A stretch of 39,134 bases of DNA from Parasitella parasitica (GCA_025201805.1 MU619247.1:83313-122446), one strand, 5' to 3'; shown: positions 11,901-23,400, counted from the first letter of the stretch. Made by a program: numbers and translations. The notes: generated by a model from the sequence alone, not told the origin.

Positions 11901-14900
11901 TCCATTGCTTATGTTACCAAGGCAGTTGCTTTAGGCGATCTGTCAAAGAAAATTGAAGTAGAGTCCGGTGGCGAGATTCTGGAAGTAAAGAATATAGTCA
12001 ATAGTATGGTTGATCAACTCAATGTCTTTGCGTCCGAAGTATCTCGAGTGGCCCGTGAAGTTGGAACAGATGGCAAATTAGGTGGCCAAGCGGTTGTGCC
12101 TAACGTTGGCGGTACTTGGAAAGACTTGACAGAGAACGTCAATCATATGGCTGCCAATTTGACAAACCAAGTGAGATCCATTGCTGAAGTGACTAAGGCT
12201 GTAGCAAATGGGGATATGAGCAAGAAGATCGAAGTTGAGTCTGGAGGAGAAATCCTCGAGCTTAAGGACACTGTGAACAATATGGTAGACCAATTGCGTA
12301 TATTTGCTTCAGAAGTAACTCGGGTGTCCAAGGAAGTAGGAACTGAAGGAAAATTAGGCGGCCAAGCAGTCGTTCAAGGCGTCGCGGGTACCTGGAAGGA
12401 TTTAACAGACAACGTCAACATGATGGCCGCAAATTTAACGACTCAGGTGCGGTCCATTGCAGAAGTAACGGAAGCTGTTGCGCTTGGCGATCTTTCCAAA
12501 AAAATTGATGTGGAGACTCGAGGCGAAATTCTAGATTTAAAGAACATTGTCAACGACATGGTTGATCAGCTACGAATCTTTGCCTCTGAAGTGACTCGCG
12601 TATCAAAAGAAGTAGGGACAGAGGGTAAACTTGGTGGACAAGCCGTCGTGCAGGATGTCGCTGGTACATGGTTCGAGCTTACAAGAAGTGTCAACATCAT
12701 GGCTGCCAACTTGACAAATCAAGTCAGATCCATCGCTGAAGTAACAAAAGCTGTCGCACTTGGAGATCTTTCTAAAAAGATTGAAGTTGAATCAGGTGGC
12801 GAAATCTTGGAGCTGAAGAACATTGTCAATGATATGGTAGACCAGCTCCGTGTATTTGCTTCTGAGGTCACTCGTGTAGCAAAGGAAGTGGGGACCGAGG
12901 GCAAGCTGGGCGGCCAAGCAGTCGTGCAAGGCGTAGCGGGTACCTGGGAAAGTCTGACAGACAATGTGAATATCATGGCTGCCAATTTGACAGATCAAGT
13001 TCGATCTATTGCCGAAGTTACCAAGGCTGTTGCCCTCGGTGATCTTTCTAAAAAGATCGAGGTCGAATCAGGTGGTGAAATCTTGGAATTGAAGAATATT
13101 GTCAATAGCATGGTTGATCAATTGAATGTGTTTGCGTCAGAAGTATCTCGCGTAGCCAAGGAAGTAGGCACTGACGGTAAACTGGGTGGACAAGCTGTTG
13201 TTCCAAATGTTGGTGGTACCTGGATGGACTTGACAGACAATGTGAATCAAATGGCTGCCAATCTCACGTCGCAAGTGCGTTCTATTGCTGAGGTAACAAA
13301 GGCTGTGGCTCTGGGTGACCTGTCCAAAAAAATTGAGGTTGAGTCAGGCGGTGAAATCCTTGAATTGAAAAACATTGTCAACAGCATGGTTGACCAGTTG
13401 AACGTCTTTGCGTCCGAAGTGTCACGAGTAGCTAGAGAAGTAGGCACCGATGGTAAGCTCGGTGGTCAGGCCGTTGTGCCAAATGTCGATGGCACTTGGA
13501 TGGACCTTACGGATAACGTAAACCAAATGGCAGCCAACCTCACATCGCAGGTGCGTTCTATTGCTGAGGTTACAAAAGCTGTAGCTCTTGGTGACTTATC
13601 AAAGAAAATCGAGGTCGAGTCTGGCGGTGAAATCTTGGAAGTAAAGAACATTGTCAACAGTATGGTCGACCAATTAAACGTATTCGCGTCTGAAGTATCT
13701 CGAGTTGCTCGCGAAGTAGGGACTGACGGTAAACTAGGTGGTCAGGCTGTAGTTCCAAACGTCGGGGGCACTTGGATGGATCTTACTGATAACGTGAATC
13801 AGATGGCTGCCAATCTTACATCGCAAGTGCGTTCTATCGCAGAAGTGACAAAGGCTGTAGCTCTCGGTGATCTGTCAAAGAAAATTGAGGTGGAGTCAGG
13901 TGGCGAAATCTCTGGATTGAAGAATACTGTAAATGACATGGTGGACCAGCTGAATGTGTTTGCATCTGAAGTATCTCGTGTAGCTAGAGAAGTGGGTACC
14001 GAAGGTGAATTAGGCGGCCAGGCGATTGTACCCAATGTTGGTGGCACTTGGATGGACTTGACTGACAATGTTAATCAAATGGCGGCAAATTTAACCACTC
14101 AGGTTCGGTCTATCGCTGAAGTTACAAAAGCAGTTGCGTTAGGTGATCTTTCAAAGAAAATCGAGGTGGAATCAGGTGGAGAGATCTTGGAGCTGAAGAA
14201 TATTGTGAACAGTATGGTCGACCAACTAAATGTGTTTGCGTCTGAAGTATCTCGTGTAGCTAGAGAAGTCGGAACAGAGGGCAAACTAGGCGGCCAAGCT
14301 GTTGTACCCAACGTCGATGGTACCTGGATGGACCTAACAGACAATGTAAATCAAATGGCTGCTAATTTAACCTCTCAAGTGCGTTCGATAGCCGAAGTTA
14401 CCAAGGCTGTGGCTCTGGGTGATCTTTCCAAGAAAATCGAAGTGGAGTCTGGCGGCGAAATCCTCGAATTGAAAAATATTGTCAATAGTATGGTGGGTCA
14501 GCTCAACGTGTTTGCTTCTGAGGTATCTCGCGTGGCAAAGGAGGTGGGTACTGATGGCAAACTTGGGGGCCAAGCTGTTGTGCCTAATGTCGGTGGTACT
14601 TGGATGGATTTGACAGATAATGTGAATCAAATGGCTGCAAACCTTACCTCTCAAGTGCGTTCCATCGCTGAAGTGACCAAAGCTGTGGCTCTGGGCGATT
14701 TATCAAAGAAAATTGAGGTCGAGTCCGGGGGAGAAATCTCTGAGCTCAAGAATACAGTAAACGACATGGTGGATCAATTGAATGTGTTTGCTTCAGAGGT
14801 GTCTCGGGTGGCAAAAGAAGTTGGCACTGAAGGCAAGCTGGGCGGCCAAGCAGTCGTCAAGGGCGTCGCTGGTACTTGGAATGAGCTGACTGATAATGTC

Positions 14901-17616
14901 AACATCATGGCTGCTAATTTGACATCCCAAGTTCGTTCGATTGCAGAGGTAACCAAAGCCGTTGCTCTTGGTGATCTGTCCAAGAAGATCGAGGTGGAGT
15001 CTGGTGGGGAGATATCCGAATTGAAGAACACTGTCAATGATATGGTGGATCAACTTCGCGTATTTGCTTCAGAAGTGACTCGTGTAGCAAAGGAAGTGGG
15101 CACTGAAGGCAAGCTAGGCGGACAAGCCGTTGTTAAGGGTGTTGCCGGCACTTGGAATGAGCTGACGGACAATGTCAACATTATGGCTGCCAATCTAACT
15201 ACTCAAGTTCGCTCCATTGCCGAAGTAACCAAAGCTGTAGCCAGCGGTGACATGAGCAAGAAGATTCATGTTGAAACTCGGGGCGAAATATTGGAACTAA
15301 AGATTACTGTGAACAGTATGGTGGATCAGCTGCGAGTTTTTGCATCTGAAGTTACTCGTGTTGCTCGGGAGGTTGGCACCGAAGGTAAATTAGGTGGACA
15401 AGCTACAATCGTTGGAGTGGATGGTACCTGGAAAGACCTGACGGACAATGTCAATCTCATGGCTTGCAATTTGACCGACCAGCTACGTTCGATTGCTGCT
15501 GTTTGCAAAGCTGTTGCGCAAGGTGATTTATCCAAGAAAATCGAAGTTGAAGTACACGGTGAGATCGCTGAATTGAAGAATACTATAAACACCATGGTAG
15601 ACCAATTGAGTTCATTTGCCTCTGAGGTAACAAGAGTTGCCAAAGAAGTCGGTACTGAAGGTAAACTAGGCGTGCAAGCCCAAGTTGAGGATATCGAAGG
15701 TCTCTGGAGAGACATTACCAGCAATGTTAATACCATGGCGTCCAATCTCACTACTCAAGTTCGTGCTTTTGCTCAAATTTCTGCTGCTGCGACAGAAAAT
15801 GATTTCTCTCGCCTCATCACTGTAGAAGCTTCTGGTGAAATGGATTCTCTCAAGACCAAGATCAATCAAATGGTGAATTCGCTGCGTGATGCAATCCAAA
15901 AGAACAGACAGGCTAGAGAAGCAGCCGAACTGGCAAACCGTTCCAAGAGCGAGTTTCTGGCCAACATGAGTCACGAAATCCGCACGCCCATGAATGGTAT
16001 CATTGGCATGACATCGTTAACATTGGAAACCGAGTTAACTCGCCAGCAAAGAGAAAACCTAATGATTGTTTCCAGTCTTGCAAACAGTCTGCTGAGCATC
16101 ATTGATGATATCTTGGATATTTCCAAGATTGAAGCTGGTCGTATGACAATCGAATCAATCCCATTCTCACTTCGCTCTGCCATTTTCAGCGTCCTCAAGA
16201 CCTTGGCCGTCAAGGCAAATCAGAAGAAATTAGACTTGATTTACAATGTGGATAGTGCCATTCCTGATCAGTTGATTGGCGACGCTCTCCGTCTAAGACA
16301 AGTGATCACTAATCTCATCGGTAATGCTGTCAAATTCACAACCCAGGGCGAAGTTTCTCTAGAAACCAAGGTGGTGAGTATTGAGGGGGATAGTGTTATT
16401 GTCGAACTTTGTGTTCGAGACACTGGTATTGGAATTCAAGAAGACAAGCTGAATGTCATATTTGATACGTTCTGCCAAGCGGATGGTTCAACAACGTAAG
16501 TATTAGTTGATATGCATCTACCGAATGAACGTCTAATATGATGATATATAGTCGTGAATATGGTGGCACTGGACTTGGCCTGTCCATTTCCAAGCATTTG
16601 GTGCAGCTAATGGGAGGTGATCTGTGGGTAACATCGATGTATGGCCGTGGATCGCAGTTCTACTTTACTCTCAACTTCAAGACATACCCCAAAGAGCAGC
16701 ATGATGCATTTGAAAAGATGAAGCGCTTCAAAGGACGCAATATTTTGTTCTTGGATGGTAATGGTGATCAAATGGAGGTAGAGACAAAACTGAAAGAACT
16801 TGGCTTGAATCCGTTCCGCGTTACTGGCATCTCTGAAGGAGTAAACATAACCAATCTGGTTGTGTCTCAATCTCAAAACAGCAAGCAAACACCTATATTT
16901 GATACAGTTCTTGTAGACAATATGACCTATGCTGAGAAGATTCGCGAGGCAGTTCATTTGCGTTATACGCCCATTATTCTCATTGCTCCTGAAATTCATC
17001 GCCTCAACATGAAATTATGCATTGACCTGGGCATTACAGGCTACATGAATTCCCCTGTCAGCTTATCCGATCTTGCTTATACTCTTTTACCAGCACTTGA
17101 GAGTAATTCATCATTGCCAAGTGATTCAGCTATACCCGTTCCATTGGAAATTCTGCTGGCAGAGGATAACATTGTGAATCAGAAGTTAGCAGTGCGCATT
17201 TTAGAAAAGTTTGGGCACAAGGTTAAAATCGTCTCTAATGGAAAATTAGCTGTTGAAGCATTTGAAATCAACACTTATGATTTAATCTTGATGGATGTGC
17301 AAATGCCTATCATGGGTGGTTTTGAAGCGACTCAAAAGATTCGTGAGATCGAACACAATTCTGGCACTGGCTCCCATGTTCCGATTATTGCTTTGACTGC
17401 ACATGCCATGATCGGTGATCGTGAAAAGTGTCTACAATCTGGCATGGTATGACCTGTTTATATTTTTTGAATTGCCGTGTACTAAGTTTATATATACAAT
17501 AGGATGAATATGTTACCAAGCCCTTGCGATTCCCCGAGTTGATTGCAGCTATAAAGAAATTTGCTCCTCAATCTGCTCATGCTATGCTCATGCATAAACC
17601 TAACAAAAAACGCTAA
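8911..17616 (+). CDS. Giant poly-HAMP group III-type hybrid histidine kinase
   Basis: Soluble hybrid sensor kinase related to the fungal Nik1/Os-1 family, which feeds osmotic and stress signals through a phosphorelay to the HOG MAP-kinase pathway. Six exons (8911-9418, 9523-10241, 10302-10568, 10629-16495, 16552-17446, 17503-17616; phases agree) give about 2789 aa; family members are usually near 1300. Residues 1-169 form a Gln-rich leader. Then come 22 tandem 92-aa HAMP-type units, each with [27 protein letters not shown] and MVDQL. HisKA carries the phospho-acceptor His of SHEIRTPMN (about H2280). The ATPase domain has [16 protein letters not shown] and GGTGLGL (split by intron 4). A degenerate receiver (about 2514-2640) precedes a canonical one with phospho-Asp in LMDVQMP (about D2702) and the conserved Lys in VTKPL. 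No membrane segment is seen. Confidence 0.95.
9741..15935 (+). repeat. Tandem array of 22 HAMP-type 276-bp coding units
   Basis: The array starts with the first EGKLG motif at 9741; the last such motif lies at about 15657, and its unit runs on toward the HisKA linker. After removal of introns 2 and 3 (60 nt each) the spacing over 21 steps is 21 x 276 bp plus one codon, so the period is a strict 92 aa. Units differ in the loop after the Gln-Ala pair (PNVGG or PNVDG, QGVAG, KGVAG and others) and in E/DGKLG. Neighbouring units can be almost identical in protein yet differ at many third codon positions. Confidence 0.93.
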
Positions 17617-19642
17617 ATGATAGTTTGCTGTAAATGGTCTTTTCATGTAATATATCCCATTCTTCTTGAATAAAAAAGCTTATAGTGTCGTGGAGCTAGT
17701 TATTCAAAATATATATATATATATATACTTCAATACGGAATTATGCATATTTTCGTATAAAAGCTTATGTTTGTTCTATTGTGATATAGCTTAGTTGCTG
17801 CGCAATCAGTTTGGGAAGAAGTAAAAGTAAATATGGGGCAATTAAATTGGATTTTTAGCTTAGATATATACTAATGCATAAGGTATTTAGGAAAGTGGCT
17901 CCAACAGACAAGTAATGCTAGTAGATCTAGGGGATTTATGTTTTGAAAATACATTCGATCTCTCAAAAAGCTTTGATATGTTTTTTGAAGGATTAAAATT
18001 ATAATAAACTTAGAGGAGCAATTTTGAAAAATATTTATAAATGTAGAGTGTTCAAAACGACATTTTGGCCAATGACAAGTTGTATTTATGAATCCAGAGA
18101 AGCTATACAAAAAAAATACAAATTTAGCCTTCGTCGACCTTAAAAGCATCAATATGAAGACATTCGAATATAAAAGAGCGAAGAACCGAGATCTAACCTG
18201 GAAAACTTGGCATTGACTTGGCGCTATCTGGCAACAACATTGGTTTTCATGTTTTTGTTGATTTCTATAAAATTACCAGATGATATCACAAATTAACATA
18301 TCAGAATTGCATATAATAGATGATAGGCTGCCATAAAGAGCAAAATAAACACTGTCTTATGCGCCATAAGAACAGGCATGATCATCGCTATTTGAGCATA
18401 ACTTGGGTTCCATTGGGCAACGTCTCTAACAAAAGTTATATGCAAAAACACTTTTTTTTATGTCGGAGTTTGAAATGTGATATCACGTGCGTGGTGGAGT
18501 TTAAAATCATAGGCCATTTGCAGCATAGTATTATGATGATGGATGTTGCTGTAGTAGATGTTACAGCTATTAAATCAATATAAACTTATTTGAAGAAACT
18601 TGATATGAGATTAAGAAATTGATTTCAGCATGGATAGATAATTATATAGTGTATTTTTTCTTGTAATTATACAAAATCAAATTTGATTTTCATAAATAAC
18701 GAAAAAGTTCGCTCATTGTACATCTATAGATGAAAATACCGATATCTATAAAGTTATCAAGTGTGATGTGTCAATTTCTCAACCGGAAAGCAATCTCAAG
18801 TAAACTCAATCCTGAATGTAATAAGAAACATATCCCAATGGATCATGTTCCATATTCATAGCTCAACATGAGTTCATGGACAATAGATACAATATCTATC
18901 GTTCCATTCTTAAATCTGATCTGCCATAATTATAGACAGGAGATCATGGCAATGTACTTCAATTGAAGATTGAAGATTGTCAAATGATGTGATGTGATAC
19001 GCTTGTGTAAATTAGAGGATAAAGTCTCTGTTTCAAATCAAGAAGGTTATTCCTGCTGTAGGTAACACAGATCTGAGCACCAGGATAAAGGTCAAGGCAC
19101 TGTCAGATCAAAGACGTGTAGCTCTTGTTGTATAACCTCATATCGTACCCTGTCAAGTAGATTGTCACTGTGAATTAGTCTTGTCAATTATTAATCTAAA
19201 AAAGTCACCATAAAGTTATGTAGCTGTAAAAAGTATAAATAGCAGATGCAATTTCGATCTTAAATAAAGTATCGTATCTCGTTAACATTTGGTTTTTATT
19301 ATCTTTTTTAACCCAACAAAATCACACCATGTCTCACACTTAAGCATTATTCCCCCATCAGTTCACCTAGATTTGCTAGTTTATATACCATCATATTTCC
19401 ATAAAATAAGCGAGATTTTTACCTGATTAATTTACAGCCGTTTTATTTCAATAATTTTTCATTCTGATAAACAAAAGAGAAATGAAACGGTAGTAAATTG
19501 TATAGCGTGATATAAAATTTCTGTAATTAATCATCCAAGTAATGTCATATATCACAATCAAACTGACAATGTTAAAAGAAAGTAGGTCTGCACTACAGTA
19601 TCGTTTTATTAAGCGTACAGCTACATGCCTCAGGTTATAATT
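17617..19642. other. Gene-poor interval between convergent genes
   Basis: About 2 kb between the 3' ends of the histidine kinase and the biotin carboxylase gene. A polyadenylation-like aataaa is near 17669 and a TA microsatellite at about 17708-17727. Plus-strand frames around 17880-18600 look weakly protein-like but are broken by many stops. An LTR-like arrangement (TATA-like box, then aataaa) lies at about 19230-19270. Nothing here can be called a gene. Confidence 0.4.
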
Positions 19643-21754
19643 TTAAAGCTTGCTATCTTTTATCAATTCAACTACAATATCACCACCATCAATCAAATCG
19701 TTGGGAGCTGCATAAATTGTCTTTACTGTCCCAGCAGCAGAGGCTTGAATGACGGTTTCCATCTTCATGGCGCTCATTACAAATAACTGTTGACCTGGAG
19801 CAACTAGATCTCCTTCTTTAACATTGATCTCAACCACCATACCTGTTACAGGAGATCCAATATCTGTAAGAGTACGAGGATTTGCCTTGCGACGCAAAGT
19901 AGAAGAGGCGCCAATTGCCGATTTACGAGTCAAAGCAATTGAGACAGGATTTTGCATGGAAGGGAAAGAGGTTTGAATTTGCGCAATAAATGCATCAGGA
20001 AAATTGTTAGTCGAGATGGAATCAATCTGAAGGGAGTGGACAGATTCAATAGTGCTTGTTTCCAAGTTACTGATTTCAATATTGAATGCATCTCCTGGTT
20101 TGAATTGGACAGATGTGGGAGCTATGGCTGCTGTTGTTCTTGAAATAGAGTCTTTCATGCTAGTTTCCAGTCTTTTGTGCGAGGATTTTCCTAGCTGAAT
20201 TGTTGCATCTATCAAGCTATCCATTTTTTCTTCGAGTGATTTGATGTGGACGTGCGATAATTGATCCCCAATGAAGGATTGGTCTGAAATGACGGCAATC
20301 AAGAATTGAATATTCGTTTCTACGCCCTCGATAACAGTATTTAGAAGAGCATGACTCAATTTGGACAAAGCATCTTGGTAAGATTGACCAGTGACAATTA
20401 TCTTGGCCAGAAGCGAGTCGAATGTCTATCAGAAGGCGCATCAAGGGGCTTTTTAGTGCCAAGTCAAATATACAGTTTCGCCAATATTTCTTACGGGGAG
20501 GACAACACACCCAGGTTGAATCCATGTATCAACTCGGATACCGTGGCCCTGAGGAAAATAAACCGTGTTTATTTTGCCCACCGAAAGCATATTGTTGTTG
20601 AGAGGGTTTTCAGCAACAACTCGTGCTTGGATGGAAACAAGTCGGCTGGGCTGAATTGCATCTTGTAAGAGGCCTAAATGTTGTAAACTTTCACCCAAAG
20701 CAACTCTGATTTGTGTTTGGACAATATCAACATGAGTAATTTGTTCTGAAATAGTGTGTTCTACTTGAATACGAGGATTTACTTCTAAAAAGTAAAATTC
20801 GCCTTTATCGGGAAGAACAAGAAACTCAACTGTTCCAGCAGAGTTATACTGAATATACTTTGCCAATTGAATAGCTGCATGATGAATTTTATCTCGAAGT
20901 TGCGTAGATAGACAAGGACAAGGGGCAACCTATTAAAAAGGTATTATGTTGACATTGCATGCAAAGATAACCTTTGAAAAATCTTTCTACATATACATAG
21001 ATATTTACCTCTAATATCTTTTGATAGCGCCTTTGAATTGAGCAATCTCTTTCAAAGAGATGAGTGACATTTCCATAATTATCACCAATGATTTGAACCT
21101 CGATATGTTTAGCACCTGTAATAGCTTTTTCAATGAAAACTTGCTTGGAGGGAGACTCATTGATGCATCGTGTAAGAGATTCAGGCACCTCGTTGGCATT
21201 GTGCACCATTCTAATTCCTCTGCCGCCACCTCCATCACGAGCTTTCAGCATGACAGGATATTCAAATTTATCTGCAAAATCAAAGACTTGTTCAGGGGTA
21301 GAAATGGATTCTTCTGTACCGGGAATCACAGGTACACCTGCGGCTTTGGCAACCTGACGAGCAGATACCTTATCGCCAACTGAAGAGATGCATGCGGCGG
21401 AAGGGCCAATGAAAAGAATTCCAGATTCCTTGCATTTGTTTGCTAAATCTGTAGATTCAGACAAGAATCCGTAGCCTGGGTGAATTGCAGTTGCATGAAC
21501 ACTAGTTATTCGTGAGAATACGTGACATTATAGCAATTCTGACATTATGATTACCTCTTTGCTGCATCGATGATCTGTTGAGGGTGCAAGAATGACATAT
21601 TATTGGCCAACTTGATAGATTCATGGGCATTCAGACAATGGGATTTGTCTTGATCATCAGCATAAACAGCGACTGTCTTGAGGCCTAGTTCAATTGCTGC
21701 TGTTATGATACGGATAGCAATTTCGCCACGGTTAGCAACTAGTATTTTTGTCAT
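19643..21754 (-). CDS. Biotin carboxylase-BCCP protein without carboxyltransferase domain
   Basis: The product would carboxylate its own covalently bound biotin from ATP and bicarbonate, the first half-reaction of biotin-dependent carboxylases. Four exons (21555-21754, 21009-21501, 20495-20929, 19643-20425; phases agree) encode 636 aa. The biotin carboxylase fold starts at once with KILVANRGEIAIR, followed by HPGYGFLSE, the ATP-grasp glycine loop RDGGGGRGI, the active-site EVNPRIQVEHT, and the fold's usual end (FDSLLAKII). A roughly 140-aa linker leads to a biotinyl domain with SAMKMETV (biotinylated Lys about K597). Carboxyltransferase sequence is absent, so it is not an ordinary pyruvate carboxylase. 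The PVTGMVVEINV biotinyl domain is closest in style to pyruvate carboxylase; the end of the carboxylase part resembles urea carboxylase. No mitochondrial presequence is visible. The acceptor substrate is unknown. Confidence 0.85.
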
Positions 21755-21868
21755 TGTAACTGGAGAAAGGTATAATGAAATGCATTTTTATTTCGTCTAT
21801 TAAATATAGGCATTGTGTGTAATTTACTTGACTCAGCACTCTCAATTGTTTTCCCCACGGAGCACTGG

Positions 21869-22330
21869 TTAAAACCAAGACTTTAAATATGAAAATACCG
21901 ATATAGAATTGGACGCAAACCCCACAAGAATACATTTTAAGCCATCTACAGCCGACTGAAATATGGATAGTGTTCGATGTATCTGTAGTATAGCGAATGC
22001 GAGGACTAGCAGAGATAGAGCAACAAGAGACATGAAGCCATACACTTGTGATGGCGGCAATACGATTAGTTGTTGCACTATGGATGTTGCTATGGGGTTT
22101 GATGCATTATTGCTGCTGCCATATAAATGTGTCGTGGTTGATATCGTGATGGGCACACTCATTGTGAATAAACTTCCTACTGTGTTCGTTTGCTGCTGCA
22201 TCACTATTTCATTAGCTTTGCTTTTCTTTCTCCAAAATTTCTTTCGTAAGAATGGCTCTGTGTGCACTGCAGCCGCCTTCTCCTTGTGAAAGTAGTCTTT
22301 AAATTTAGTCAGTTGCGCTTTGAAACTCAT
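21869..22330 (-). CDS. Hypothetical single-pass membrane protein
   Basis: An intronless frame of 153 residues from the ATG of MSFKAQLTKFKDYFHKE. The N-terminal part is strongly basic (FLRKKFWRKKSK), the middle is Ser/Thr-rich, and one clear hydrophobic helix follows (VYGFMSLVALSLLVLAFAIL), then a mildly hydrophobic tail ending SVFSYLKSWF. I do not recognise a family. An in-frame ATG exists further upstream (22417), but MSFKAQ looks like the more natural start. The stop is about 114 bp before the start of the biotin carboxylase gene, and the gene upstream on the same strand ends about 114 bp before this start. Conservation would be needed to prove it is real. Confidence 0.45.
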   Translation of the reverse strand: MSFKAQLTKFKDYFHKEKAAAVHTEPFLRKKFWRKKSKANEIVMQQQTNTVGSLFTMSVPITISTTTHLYGSSNNASNPIATSIVQQLIVLPPSQVYGFMSLVALSLLVLAFAILQIHRTLSIFQSAVDGLKCILVGFASNSISVFSYLKSWF

Positions 22331-22443
22331 ATTGGTATTCTCTTTTGGTATGATATTATCTCTTGGAAGTAAACGACTGATCCTACAGTTTTTTTTCAGT
22401 TTGCTCCCCACAAACAAGATCCATAGTAAAACTCAGTCTGGAA

Positions 22444-22853
22444 TTAGGTTTCGACAACTGCAAAACAGCACCTTCTTTCTGCAATGGCGGCATGTACGTC
22501 ATCGTTTTTAGGATGAAGTTCAAGATCAATCTTAAGCTGGTCTGTGAGCTTTGGCTTTGTGCCAAATGACGTTACTCGCCATCTTACCTGTAATCGCTTC
22601 TACATATCCACTTTCAGCGTCTGCAATAACTGGTGAGCTCAATCGATATCTCAGCTTTGAGGTCTAACATGAAGTTAACAGCAGCAATGTCCGTGCAACA
22701 AAGGACTCAGTATACCAGTTCCTTGACATTAGTTGCATACTGAGTGCCTCTCGTCCAAAAATGTTTCGATGGATGGTGGCCCCCAATTTTTGATAAATGT
22801 TGGCTATTCAGAGCAGCTCCTCTGGATGTATGAGCCTCTGCGTTGGTGGTCAT
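22444..22853 (-). CDS. Hypothetical small protein, three exons
   Basis: Three short exons (22716-22853, 22588-22663, 22444-22541) join with consistent phases and good GT...AG borders to give about 103 aa. The 46-nt second intron is normal for this locus. The product begins MTTNAEAHTSRGAAL, continues GGHHPSKHFWTRGTQY and SSPVIADAESGYVEAIT, and ends RRCCFAVVET. It is hydrophilic with no membrane segment or recognisable domain. An alternative start lies 11 codons upstream (ATG at 22884-22886). I do not recognise the family; the evidence is the splice consistency and protein-like composition only. Confidence 0.42.
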
Positions 22854-23335
22854 TATAAGCACAAAGCGCGATACAATCAAATGCATAATGGTCCTTTTAA
22901 TCTCACCGCCACAAACATTCACGAAAACAAAACAAATTCCTGGCTGTTTTTAGCTATAATCAGTTGCTGACCTAAACAGCTACAAGCTGGAAATATCTAT
23001 CGACAGCAGCTTGCTACTTTGGGGAGCGGCAGAATATCTCCAATGGCATCTAGGGAGGGGAGGGGGGGGGGCTGTTTCGATTAACAAAATAAAGCTAATT
23101 TTGTACGAATGACTACCTCTTGAGCGACATGTACTTTGAGCCGTAGTTTTTGTGATAATTGATTAAAACCGGTACACTGTAGGCATTATTGATTTGTAAA
23201 AAGTGGGTACAATCGGCAACCAAATTTGAGCGGCGTATTTGACATTTGGCTGGTGGAAAGCACGAATCACCTTGAGCTGAATTGCGCCAAGTACCATTAA
23301 AGACACTATGGGGTCTATGCTTTAGAGTTGTTTCA

Positions 23336-23395
<60 letters not shown>

Positions 23396-23400
23396 TCAAC
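22854..23400. other. Intergenic with G tract and 57-nt T tract
   Basis: Spacer between the divergent small-protein gene (minus) and the fucosyltransferase gene (plus). It contains a G-rich run at about 23055-23070 and an uninterrupted T run at 23338-23394, ending 6 nt before the fucosyltransferase ATG. No other feature is recognised. Confidence 0.7.

Noticed and set aside
12078-15751. Many minus-strand open frames across the histidine kinase array
   Set aside because: They repeat with the 276-bp period and are antisense shadows of the HAMP units, with no independent start context or family resemblance.
9741-15935. HAMP array as a bacterial chemoreceptor acquired by transfer
   Set aside because: It is fused in frame to a fungal-type HisKA/ATPase/receiver core, is interrupted by typical introns and lacks a methyl-accepting signalling domain.
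9741-15935. Regular direct repeats as a CRISPR-like array
   Set aside because: The repeats are coding, 276 bp long, without unique spacers, in a eukaryotic gene.
20351-21383. Plus-strand frames antisense to the biotin carboxylase gene
   Set aside because: The minus-strand exons carry complete catalytic motifs with consistent splicing; the plus-strand frames are shadows.
19643-21754. Calling the biotin protein a full pyruvate carboxylase or urea amidolyase
   Set aside because: The carboxyltransferase domain, the allophanate hydrolase and the long urea carboxylase middle region are all absent; the frame ends after the biotinyl domain.
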